From assembly GCA_947174995.1 (NCBI GenBank), contig CAMWLC010000008.1, positions 1 through 64,000 of the forward strand: 64,000 nt of DNA, in the 5' to 3' direction. Under the pieces are notes generated by a model. It was not told where the DNA came from. It did not search any database and worked only from the letters and a program-made list of their open reading frames with translations. The DNA comes from an uncultured Porphyromonadaceae bacterium. Lineage in GTDB: Bacteria; Bacteroidota; Bacteroidia; Bacteroidales; Muribaculaceae. The position numbers were made by a program, and so were the translations under genes. Numbering within the stretch: position 1 is the first letter of the stretch; every line of letters starts with the position of its first letter. This document shows positions 1 to 7,166 of the stretch, one piece after another.

Positions 1-125
1 ATTTTTGCGATAGTCGTAAGTATTAAGGTGCATACATTTAACGGACGAACAACCATACAAATTTTGATATAAACTAATTTTCAACATCTACTTATAGAGA
101 TTCCACTTAGCTAATACCTAAATAT

Positions 126-317
126 TTATCTTGACGAGTTACTCTTTTCATACTCTATCAAGGCATCACTGGCGGGGACAATGCGAGGCTGACCGTTCTC
201 GTCAGCAAAGACCATGTCCTGACCCAGAGCGGCTTTGCGACGAAGAAGGTTCTCGAATGATTGCTTAAGCCCTTTCTCAATTTTTTCCTTTATATCTATC
301 TTTTCCTGTTCTGACAT
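126..317 (-). CDS. Small zeta-toxin partner protein, 63 aa
   Basis: This 63-residue soluble protein has a charged helical first half (about 1-35, rich in Lys/Glu) and a short tail with ALGQDMVFADENGQPRIV, which looks like a small beta-hairpin. It begins inside the last 22 bases of the zeta-toxin-like gene, so the two are almost certainly co-transcribed and translationally coupled. Small proteins of this style commonly sit beside zeta-type P-loop kinases in Bacteroidetes and Chlorobi. An antitoxin or chaperone role is inferred from position only. The order is kinase first and small gene second, unlike the classical antitoxin-first order of epsilon-zeta and PezAT. The region is AT-richer than the rest of the window. 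Confidence 0.6.
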   Translation of the reverse strand: MSEQEKIDIKEKIEKGLKQSFENLLRRKAALGQDMVFADENGQPRIVPASDALIEYEKSNSSR

Positions 318-865
318 GATTGCTTGATTTTAGAAAATAATTCCGCATTGCAAATAGAATCTTGGTCAGCCAATAATACAGTTTGATTAACGTTGTCATA
401 AAACATCCAACTATCTACTATTGGCGCGAAAATATTAAAGAAGTTCTGTAATCCTAACCAATATCGACGTACAATTGTTTCTGCCGGTATATTGTGACCT
501 CCTTCACTGACTCGTTTTGCTACACGCTCTTTAGCCATTTCGGGCGAAGAAAGCCAGAAGAACAACAGCACTACATGATACCCTTTATCATGAGCTCTTT
601 TTACTAACGATGAGTAACTGCGAGTCGCAAGAGTAGTTTCAATAGCAAATGATTTTCCCTGACATAAAAGAAGATTTATTCTCTGAATCATCAATTTACC
701 TGCTTCAATCGCAACCGATTCCGGATTGAAAGGTGACAGACCTTTGGCTATTTCATCGGCATTGACAAACTCCCGACAATTCAACATATCAGGCAATACG
801 GAATATGAAGCCGTTGTTTTACCGGCCCCATTACATCCTGCTACTATGTATAAAATCGGATTCAT
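296..865 (-). CDS. Zeta-toxin family P-loop kinase
   Basis: A 189-residue P-loop protein. A Walker A motif, GCNGAGKTT, lies at about residues 10-18, followed by NADEIAKGLSPFNP, the zeta-family region that binds substrate, and by AIETTLATRSY. Family members phosphorylate UDP-N-acetylglucosamine or related small molecules, blocking cell-wall synthesis; others are uncharacterised kinases. Length fits single-domain zeta proteins. The gene overlaps the downstream 63-residue partner by 22 bp. The start at 865 lies only 15 bp after the tRNA-Ser terminator, so expression may depend on read-through from the tRNA. Low GC and position at the 3' side of a tRNA gene suggest acquisition by transfer. Toxicity is inferred. 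Confidence 0.8.
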   Translation of the reverse strand: MNPILYIVAGCNGAGKTTASYSVLPDMLNCREFVNADEIAKGLSPFNPESVAIEAGKLMIQRINLLLCQGKSFAIETTLATRSYSSLVKRAHDKGYHVVLLFFWLSSPEMAKERVAKRVSEGGHNIPAETIVRRYWLGLQNFFNIFAPIVDSWMFYDNVNQTVLLADQDSICNAELFSKIKQSCQNRKR

Positions 866-880
866 CTTCTAAATATGGCG

Positions 881-914
881 AAAAATCCCGCAGGCAGTTC
901 TGCTTGCGGGATTT
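881..914 (-). terminator. Terminator of tRNA-Ser
   Basis: Inverted repeat with arms AAATCCCGCAGGCA and TGCTTGCGGGATTT around a GTTC loop, followed on the minus strand by a run of T. It lies 21 bp after the 3' end of tRNA-Ser and just before the zeta-toxin-like gene. Confidence 0.8.
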
Positions 915-934
915 CAATTGAATGTCAATTTTAG

Positions 935-1022
935 CGGAGTGAGCGAGATTCGAACTCGCGGTACGCTTTTGGCGCACACACGCTTTCCAGGCGTGCCTCT
1001 TCAGCCACTCGAGCATCACTCC
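935..1022 (-). tRNA. tRNA-Ser (anticodon GGA)
   Basis: Read on the minus strand, the 7-bp acceptor stem GGAGTGA/TCACTCC closes an 88-nt tRNA with discriminator G. The anticodon arm reads CGCCTGGAAAGCGTG, giving anticodon GGA, which decodes UCC/UCU serine codons. The long variable arm typical of tRNA-Ser is present, and the T loop contains GTTCGAATC. CCA is not encoded. The AT-rich zeta-toxin pair lies directly on its 3' side, a usual place for integrated elements. Confidence 0.95.
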
Positions 1023-1045
1023 TTGTGTGTTTTCGATTTCGAGTG

Positions 1046-1075
1046 CGAAGTTAATACATTTATTTGGATTGGCAA
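1046..1075 (-). promoter_or_regulatory. Promoter of tRNA-Ser
   Basis: On the minus strand TTG (1075-1073), a 19-bp spacer and TAACTTCG (1053-1046) match the Bacteroidales consensus TTTG/TAnnTTTG with one mismatch in the -7 box. It lies about 24 bp before the tRNA 5' end. Confidence 0.6.
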
Positions 1076-1231
1076 TAGTTTTTTGCAGTTTTTTTTGTAA
1101 TTTTGTCAATAATTTTTTCTTCCTCTTTGGCGGAGGGTCGCCGTTGCGGGCCGTTTCCGGGACGTAAGGAGATGATTTACCGTCTGTTGGGGGATTTTAT
1201 CACTTTTTTGACAACTACTTAATACCCGGCA

Positions 1232-1837
1232 GTGGATATGAAGGCGATCAAGGCAGTTATGGGCGGTGTGCTCCCGATGCTCCTGGCAGGCGTGATGACG
1301 GCCTGCGGCGGCAAGGGGGGCGAGGCCGGTGCTTTTCCGAAGAATTTCAATTCGCTCAGCGATGAGCAGAGAGTGGCTTACGTGATGGAGAACGCTTCGC
1401 CTGATTCTGTGGCGCGGTTCATCTGCCTGGCGGCCCTCGGCAAGGTACCGGGTGCGAGAATCGACACCCTGGCCACAGCTTCGCTTTATGCATACGAGCA
1501 TTATTCGGACAGTACGCTGACCATCTTCAGCGATGAGTTCGACCGGTTCTCCTCGTCGCTTCCGCTGCCTGACCGTATGCGCATCATCGCGCAGTCGGGC
1601 CTCGTGGATCCTCAGGGGCTGGGATATGAGCTTGGGCTGCATTATGTGGACAGAATCAGGGAGAGCCGCATGACTCCCGCCCAGGTGAAGGAGGAGATCG
1701 AGGCCCTGCGCAAGGCGTGCAAGGATGATCCCAAGACATTCACCCGGTTTCTGACCGGGTTCAAGACCGTCTTGAAGCTCGACCGGGGCAAGGACCTGGA
1801 CGCGGCTGTCTACGACACATTTATCAATTACGAATGA
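1232..1837 (+). CDS. Predicted lipoprotein of unknown function
   Basis: A 201-residue protein with an N-terminal signal peptide (about residues 3-24) ending in a lipobox, LLAGVMTAC, so it should be lipid-anchored. The mature part is mainly helical, with SLSDEQRVAYVMENASPDSVARFICLAAL and a lysine/glutamate-rich helix near VKEEIEALRKACKDDP. I do not recognise a named family. The start could equally be the second Met at 1238. It is followed 4 bp later by the polyprenyl synthase gene and is probably the first gene of that operon. A TAATTTTG box at 1098-1105 may be its -7 element, but no well-spaced -33 box is evident. Confidence 0.75.
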   Translation: MDMKAIKAVMGGVLPMLLAGVMTACGGKGGEAGAFPKNFNSLSDEQRVAYVMENASPDSVARFICLAALGKVPGARIDTLATASLYAYEHYSDSTLTIFSDEFDRFSSSLPLPDRMRIIAQSGLVDPQGLGYELGLHYVDRIRESRMTPAQVKEEIEALRKACKDDPKTFTRFLTGFKTVLKLDRGKDLDAAVYDTFINYE

Positions 1838-1841
1838 AGCT

Positions 1842-2810
1842 ATGAAAAGAATATCGGAATACTCCTCCGTTGTGGAGAGCGCCGTAAGGGCCATGGAGTT
1901 GCCCGGCGGCAAGCTGGAGGGTCTGTATGGCCCGGTGAAATATGGTATGGAGGCGGGGGGAAAGCGTCTGCGCCCGGTCATGGTGCTCATGGGGGCAGAG
2001 GCTTTCGGCGCCGACCCTCTGAAGGCGGTGGAGCCTGCCGTGGGTGTGGAGCTGTTTCATAACTTCACCCTCCTGCATGACGATGTGATGGACAACTCGG
2101 CGCTTCGCCGTGGCCGTCCCTCGGTACATGCCCGGTGGGACGCGAACACCGCCATACTTTCCGGCGACACGATGCTGACCCTCGCCACGGAGTATGTGAC
2201 GCGTGTGGACGACTCGCTGCTGCGCCGTGTCATAGCGGCCTTCGACCGCATGGCCCTGGATGTCTACGAGGGACAGCGTCTTGACATGGACTTCGAGAAG
2301 AGGGAGAGTGTCACTACGGAGGAGTACATAGAGATGATAAAGCTCAAGACCGGCGCGTTGCTGGGATTTGCCGTCATGCTCGGCGCCCTGATAGGTGGTG
2401 CTTCCGATGAGGATGCCCGCAAGATGTATGATTTCGGCATGATGCTCGGCGTGGCGTTCCAGATAGAGGATGACTGGCTCGACACTTTCGGTGATCCGGC
2501 GGCCTTCGGCAAGCCCATCGGCAACGACATCCGTCAGAACAAGCAGACCTACCTCCTTGTGTCGGGACTGCAGAGCGGTTCGGCCGACGTGGAGGCCCTG
2601 CGTGTGGCCATGGCCATGCCCGCCACCGACACTAAGGTGCGCACCGTGACGCGCATATACGAGAAGATGGGGCTCAAGGAGAGCGCCCATGCCGCCGTGG
2701 CCGAGTATGCCTCGCGTGCCATGTCGGCTCTGCGTGCCACCGGCCTCGGCGAGGCCCAGAAGGATGCCTTCCGCCTCTTGGTGGAGAAACTCGCCGGACG
2801 CCGCAAATGA
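1842..2810 (+). CDS. Polyprenyl (isoprenyl) diphosphate synthase
   Basis: A 322-residue trans-prenyltransferase that condenses isopentenyl diphosphate with an allylic diphosphate to build linear isoprenoid chains. The first aspartate-rich motif lies in LLHDDVMDNSALRRGRPS (about residues 80-97) and the second in FQIEDDWLDTFGD (about 206-218). GGKRLRP near residue 40 is the usual substrate-binding segment. The aromatic residue five positions before the first DDxxD (Phe in FTLLHDD) is typical of short-chain products, C15-C20, but longer products cannot be excluded. The tatD gene starts within its stop codon (ATGA overlap), so the two are coupled. It supplies precursors for quinones or lipid carriers together with the Dxs-like enzyme at the right end. 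Confidence 0.9.
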   Translation: MKRISEYSSVVESAVRAMELPGGKLEGLYGPVKYGMEAGGKRLRPVMVLMGAEAFGADPLKAVEPAVGVELFHNFTLLHDDVMDNSALRRGRPSVHARWDANTAILSGDTMLTLATEYVTRVDDSLLRRVIAAFDRMALDVYEGQRLDMDFEKRESVTTEEYIEMIKLKTGALLGFAVMLGALIGGASDEDARKMYDFGMMLGVAFQIEDDWLDTFGDPAAFGKPIGNDIRQNKQTYLLVSGLQSGSADVEALRVAMAMPATDTKVRTVTRIYEKMGLKESAHAAVAEYASRAMSALRATGLGEAQKDAFRLLVEKLAGRRK

Positions 2811-3601
2811 CCGACACGCACACTCATCTCTACACTATCGGCTTCCCCGATGAGGCCCGCGCGACCGTGCGCCGCGCCGTAGAGGCGGGGGTGGTGCGGA
2901 TGGTCTTTCCGGGCATTGATCCGGAGAGCGCTCCGGCCCTGCTCGCACTGGCCCGCGAATGGCCCGACAATGTCAGGATAGCCTTGGGACTGCATCCCAC
3001 CGAACTCGGCTTCGACTGGCGAGGACGCCTCGCGGAGATGGAGCGGATGTATGCCGAATCGGGGCTTCCGGTGGCCGCGATAGGGGAGGTGGGCATCGAC
3101 TTGCACTGGGAGCAGGAGACTATCCCCGAGCAGATTGAGGCCTTTTCCCGGCAACTTGATATGGCCTTGGAGCGTGACATCCCTGTCATAATCCACAGCC
3201 GCGATGCCCTTGACCGGACCATATCCTGCATAAAGGAGTGTGTATTGCGCCACGACGGTCGACTGCCAAAGCTGATTTTCCACAGCTTCACGGGAAGCCG
3301 TGATGATGTGAGGAGGATAAGGGAGGTGTGCGACCCGATGTTCGGCATCAACGGCGTGGTGACATACAAGAACGCTCCGCTTCTGCGCGAGGCTCTCCCC
3401 GAGATAGGAATCGACCGTCTACTCCTGGAGACCGATTCCCCCTACCTCTCCCCGGTGCCCTTCCGTGGACGGCGCAATGAAAGCGCATATCTCCCCCATA
3501 TACTCGGAGCCGTGTCCACGGCTCTCGGCCTTCCCGAAGAAGAGGTGGAAAAGGCCACAGACCGCAACGCGGCCCTCCTTTTCGGCTTTCCCTTACCATA
3601 A
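2807..3601 (+). CDS. TatD-family metal-dependent hydrolase/nuclease
   Basis: A 264-residue TIM-barrel hydrolase. The metal ligands of the TatD family are visible: DTHTHL at the N terminus, the EVGIDLHW glutamate at about residues 94-101, the IIHSR histidine, FHSFTGS, and the C-terminal LLETDSPYLSP. The family is cytoplasmic and acts as a 3'-5' exonuclease on DNA/RNA or as a D-aminoacyl-tRNA hydrolase-like enzyme; the sequence alone does not decide which. The start overlaps the preceding stop by 4 bp. Confidence 0.92.
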   Translation: MTDTHTHLYTIGFPDEARATVRRAVEAGVVRMVFPGIDPESAPALLALAREWPDNVRIALGLHPTELGFDWRGRLAEMERMYAESGLPVAAIGEVGIDLHWEQETIPEQIEAFSRQLDMALERDIPVIIHSRDALDRTISCIKECVLRHDGRLPKLIFHSFTGSRDDVRRIREVCDPMFGINGVVTYKNAPLLREALPEIGIDRLLLETDSPYLSPVPFRGRRNESAYLPHILGAVSTALGLPEEEVEKATDRNAALLFGFPLP

Positions 3602-3630
3602 TACCCTTTGCTGCCCCTTAAGCCTATCAG

Positions 3631-5676
3631 ATGCTGACGCTTCCCCTTCATAATCCCGTGGCCATATTCATGGTGGTGCTTGCCGTAATTCTCGGCACGC
3701 CACTACTGCTGCGGCGTCTGAAGATACCCAACATCGTCGGCATGATACTGGCCGGAGTGCTCATCGGCCCGTATGGCATCAACCTCGTGGAGCGTGACGC
3801 CAGTTTCGAGATATTCGGGCAGGTGGGGATACTCTACCTGATGTTCCTGGCCGCCGTGGAGATCGACATGTATCATCTGCGGCGCAACTTGAAGGGGGGT
3901 ATCATCTTCGGCCTGATAAGTTTCACACTCCCCATGACCGCCGGCATATTCTGCAGCCGTTGGGCCTTCGGGGTGGGATGGGACACCGCCGTACTGATAG
4001 CCTCGATGTATGCCTCCCACACCCTGGTGTCATATCCCATCGTGAGCCGGTTCGGCCTTCAGAACGACCGCGGGGCCGTCATAGCGGTGTGCGCCACGAT
4101 AGTCGCGGTCCTTCTCGCCTTGATAGCCCTGGCCGAGGTGGTGGCCGTGCGCAGCAAGGGGTATTTCGACTGGTGGGGGGTGATGCGCCTCATAGGGCTC
4201 ACGGCTGTATATGCCACTGCCGTGGGGTATGCCTTCCCGTGGCTCACGCGCCGGTTTTTCCGGCGTGTCGGCGACAGCGTCGGGCAATTCATCTTCGTGC
4301 TGGCCATGGTATGTCTCGCCTCCCTGATGGCCCAGGCCATAGGTCTGGAGGCCATCCTCGGGGCCTTCTACGCCGGTCTGGTGCTCAACCGTCTCATCCC
4401 GGTGCGCTCGCCCCTGATGCGACGCGTGGAATTTGCCGGAAACGCCATCTTCATCCCCTACTTCCTCATAGGAGTGGGTATGCTGCTCAACGTCCATGTC
4501 ATCTTCCGCGGATGGGGCGTGGGGTGGGTGGCGCTCAACATGGTGGTTGTGGCCCTCGCCACCAAGTGGCTTGCGGCCTGGCTTGCGCAGAAAGCTCTCC
4601 GGCTCGACAGCGACGACCGCCGCCTGATGTTCGGACTCTCCGGCGGCAAGGCCGCCGCCACGATAGCCGCCACCATGATAGGCTTCCAGTACGGACTGCT
4701 GAGCGAAGACCTGATGAACGGTGCCGTGGTGATGATATTGGTGTGTTGTGTCGTGGCCTCCGTAGTCACCGAGCGCACCTCAATACGCCTCAGGATAGCC
4801 CGCGCCGCAGAGGCCCTGGAGCGCGACGGGGCGGGGGAGGGGCCAGCTTTCGCGCGTCAGCTCGTGGCCGTGGCCAACCCCATGACCTCCGAGGGCCTGA
4901 TGAAGATGGCCGCCTTCATGCGCAATCCCGAAAACCGCCGTCCTGTCACGGCCCTCTTCGTGCGTTCCTCCGACGACGGGCGGGTGGTGAGGGCGGGCCG
5001 CGAGGCCATGCAGGCCGCCTCGGCAGCAGCCGTGGCCATGGACCTTCCGGTGGAGGAGGTGGAGAGATTCGACATGAACGTTGTCTCGGGACTCGTCAAC
5101 GTGGCCCGCGAGCGACATTCCACCGACCTGATAATAGGCCTTCACCGTCGCAGCAACATCGTGGACACATTTTACGGCTCCCTCATCGAGGGGTTGCTGC
5201 GCATGACGGCCCGCATGGTAGTCATATCGCGCTGCTTCATCCCGGTGGACACCGTGCAGCGCATCGTGGCAGTCGTGCCGCGCAACGCCGAATATGAAAC
5301 GGGTTTCCGCGCCTGGATAGCGCGTGTGTGCAACCTCGCCTCGCAGTTGGGATGCCGCATCCTCTTCATGGCCTACACCCCGAGTTGCCGCTTCATCGAG
5401 GAGGCCATACGCGAAGGGGCCTATCCGGTCAGGAGGGTCTACCGCGCCATGAACTCCTGGGATGACTTCATCGTGCTCTCAGGAGAGATAGGAAGTGAAG
5501 ATCTCCTTATGATAATAAGCGGACGAAAGGGGAGTGTCTCGGGGAGCAACGAGTGGGTGGACATGCCCGGCTTCCTGAGCCGGCATTTCTCCACGGCCAA
5601 CATCGTGGTGATATATCCGGACCAGATGGCGGGAGCCGGGGACAATCCCCACGCCATCATTGCCGGAGGCGTGTAG
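3631..5676 (+). CDS. CPA2-type cation:proton antiporter with C-terminal USP-like region
   Basis: A 681-residue inner-membrane protein. Residues about 10-385 form roughly twelve hydrophobic helices of the Na+/H+ exchanger (CPA2) fold, including IPNIVGMILAGVLIGPYG and GAFYAGLVLNRLIPVRSPL. Residues about 400-680 are soluble and resemble two tandem universal-stress-protein-like units, e.g. ADVIIGLHR-like TDLIIGLHRRSNIVDTFYGS. It should exchange Na+ or K+ for protons, with the soluble region sensing a nucleotide or stress signal. A second, different CPA2 antiporter lies 1.5 kb downstream. It has no RCK-type domain, in contrast to that one. Confidence 0.88.
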   Translation: MLTLPLHNPVAIFMVVLAVILGTPLLLRRLKIPNIVGMILAGVLIGPYGINLVERDASFEIFGQVGILYLMFLAAVEIDMYHLRRNLKGGIIFGLISFTLPMTAGIFCSRWAFGVGWDTAVLIASMYASHTLVSYPIVSRFGLQNDRGAVIAVCATIVAVLLALIALAEVVAVRSKGYFDWWGVMRLIGLTAVYATAVGYAFPWLTRRFFRRVGDSVGQFIFVLAMVCLASLMAQAIGLEAILGAFYAGLVLNRLIPVRSPLMRRVEFAGNAIFIPYFLIGVGMLLNVHVIFRGWGVGWVALNMVVVALATKWLAAWLAQKALRLDSDDRRLMFGLSGGKAAATIAATMIGFQYGLLSEDLMNGAVVMILVCCVVASVVTERTSIRLRIARAAEALERDGAGEGPAFARQLVAVANPMTSEGLMKMAAFMRNPENRRPVTALFVRSSDDGRVVRAGREAMQAASAAAVAMDLPVEEVERFDMNVVSGLVNVARERHSTDLIIGLHRRSNIVDTFYGSLIEGLLRMTARMVVISRCFIPVDTVQRIVAVVPRNAEYETGFRAWIARVCNLASQLGCRILFMAYTPSCRFIEEAIREGAYPVRRVYRAMNSWDDFIVLSGEIGSEDLLMIISGRKGSVSGSNEWVDMPGFLSRHFSTANIVVIYPDQMAGAGDNPHAIIAGGV

Positions 5677-5735
5677 GAGGGGAAAGGGAACGAGACAGCA
5701 GAACAAGCAATTATGATGAAATACGACACAAAACG

Positions 5736-6401
5736 ATGATTATGACACATTCAGCACGCAACCTGTATCTGATTCTCCCCGCCATATCGCTCTTTCTCGC
5801 CGCTTGCGGCGGGGGAGGGGGCAAGGATCGCGACTCCGCGGCCGCGGCCGACTCGCAGCGGGCAGCCGAAGCGGCCGCCATGCCTGACACGCTTCCCACA
5901 TTCTATCTCACGGCCGAAGGCCTGGGTCCCGTGAAGGTGGGTATGGCCGTAAACTCTCTGCCCGAAAAGGTGGAGGGGCTTTACACCGGCCGCTCCGCCG
6001 AGCAGGGCTTCGACAGCTCCGCCTACGTCTTCAGCAACGCCGACGCCCCGGAAAGCGACACCTATCCCTTCACGGTTCTCGACTTCGGCAGTGATCGTGT
6101 GGACGTCATCCTCCTCAACGACGACCAGTGTGCCGTGGCCGTGCCCGGCGCGGCCGACATCACCCTATCCAGCCCCTTCACCGCCGTGCTCGCCCTGCCG
6201 GGCGTGAAGGCGGAATGGGAGACGGTGGAGGGGAGCGGCGCGTGGTACTGGACCTGGGAGGGACTCTGGTTCCAGCCATCCCTCGACAATCCCGGCGATG
6301 AAGCCGCACGCAAGATGTATAACGGAGCATCCGCGCCCGTGGCCTCCGACTTCGGCCAAAGCGTCACCATAGGCTATATCGCCACAGGCCTTCCCTTCTG
6401 A
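5736..6401 (+). CDS. Predicted lipoprotein of unknown function
   Basis: About 221 residues. The signal peptide (NLYLILPAISLFLAAC) ends in a clear lipobox, followed by a Gly/Asp/Ala-rich linker. The mature domain contains FYLTAEGLGPVKVGMAVNSLPEKVEGLY, a pattern seen in small periplasmic domains of Bacteroidales lipoproteins, then a mixed beta-rich region to the end. The reading frame is open far upstream, but that part lies inside the antiporter gene, and the signal peptide places the start at 5736 or 5742. It sits between two ion-transport genes; its role is unknown. Confidence 0.75.
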   Translation: MIMTHSARNLYLILPAISLFLAACGGGGGKDRDSAAAADSQRAAEAAAMPDTLPTFYLTAEGLGPVKVGMAVNSLPEKVEGLYTGRSAEQGFDSSAYVFSNADAPESDTYPFTVLDFGSDRVDVILLNDDQCAVAVPGAADITLSSPFTAVLALPGVKAEWETVEGSGAWYWTWEGLWFQPSLDNPGDEAARKMYNGASAPVASDFGQSVTIGYIATGLPF

Positions 6402-6434
6402 CCTCCCATCCCCCTCAGCCATAACCGACTGCCA

Positions 6435-7166
6435 ATGCTTACACTCCACGTCTTCAACGACTTCCTCGCCGAGATGTCCTCTCTCGACGTCAGTCCGGCC
6501 AACGCCATAGTGCGCCTGATAGTGAGCGCCGTGCTCGGCTCCATCGTAGGAGCCGAGCGCAAGCACAAGGGTCAGATAGCCGGAATACGCACCTTCGCCC
6601 TGATTTCGATGGGGGCCTGCATGGCCATGCTCCTCTCCATCTACGTCCCTCAGGTATATCTCGGTCTGAAGAACGGCGACCCGGGGCGTATAGCAGCTCA
6701 GGTCATCACCGGCATCGGATTTCTCGGTGGCGGCGCCATGATCCAGCAGAAGGGGGCGGTGAGAGGTCTCACCACCGCCGCCGGCATCTGGATCACCGCC
6801 ATCATCGGCATGGCCGTCGGCGTGGGGATGTATTTCTCCGCCCTCGGGGCCACGGCCCTGATACTCTGTGTGCTGATGGGCTTCGAATGGTATGAACATT
6901 CCAGACGCGTGGGGCAGGAAAACAAGGTCATCAACATCAAAATAAAGGGGATAGTGGACGACATCACCCCTTACCGCCGAGTTCTCGCGCGTAACGACGT
7001 CCACCTCTCGATGTATTACATAGAGCAGAATTACGAGCGCGACACCACGGAGCTCAACATGGTGGTGCTCGTCCACACGCGCAGCGACCTTCTCCCGGTG
7101 CTGAAACAGCTGCGCGAAGTCACACCCACACGTTCCATCAACCTCTCAAGCCAAGTGGATATATGA
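6435..7166 (+). CDS. MgtC/SapB-family membrane protein
   Basis: A 243-residue protein with the MgtC/SapB signature: VLGSIVGAERKHKGQIAGIRTFALISMGA, then ITGIGFLGGGAMI and GLTTAAGIWITAIIGMAVG. About five membrane helices occupy residues 28-150, followed by a soluble ACT-like tail (about 155-243). MgtC proteins help cells cope with Mg2+ limitation and acid and can modulate ATP synthase; SapB-type members are less understood. It overlaps the next antiporter gene by 4 bp, so magnesium or ion stress and cation exchange appear to be co-expressed. Confidence 0.9.
   Translation: MLTLHVFNDFLAEMSSLDVSPANAIVRLIVSAVLGSIVGAERKHKGQIAGIRTFALISMGACMAMLLSIYVPQVYLGLKNGDPGRIAAQVITGIGFLGGGAMIQQKGAVRGLTTAAGIWITAIIGMAVGVGMYFSALGATALILCVLMGFEWYEHSRRVGQENKVINIKIKGIVDDITPYRRVLARNDVHLSMYYIEQNYERDTTELNMVVLVHTRSDLLPVLKQLREVTPTRSINLSSQVDI

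Noticed and set aside
831-1109. Open frame on the minus strand across tRNA-Ser
   Set aside because: It runs straight through the tRNA and its terminator and has no recognisable protein features.
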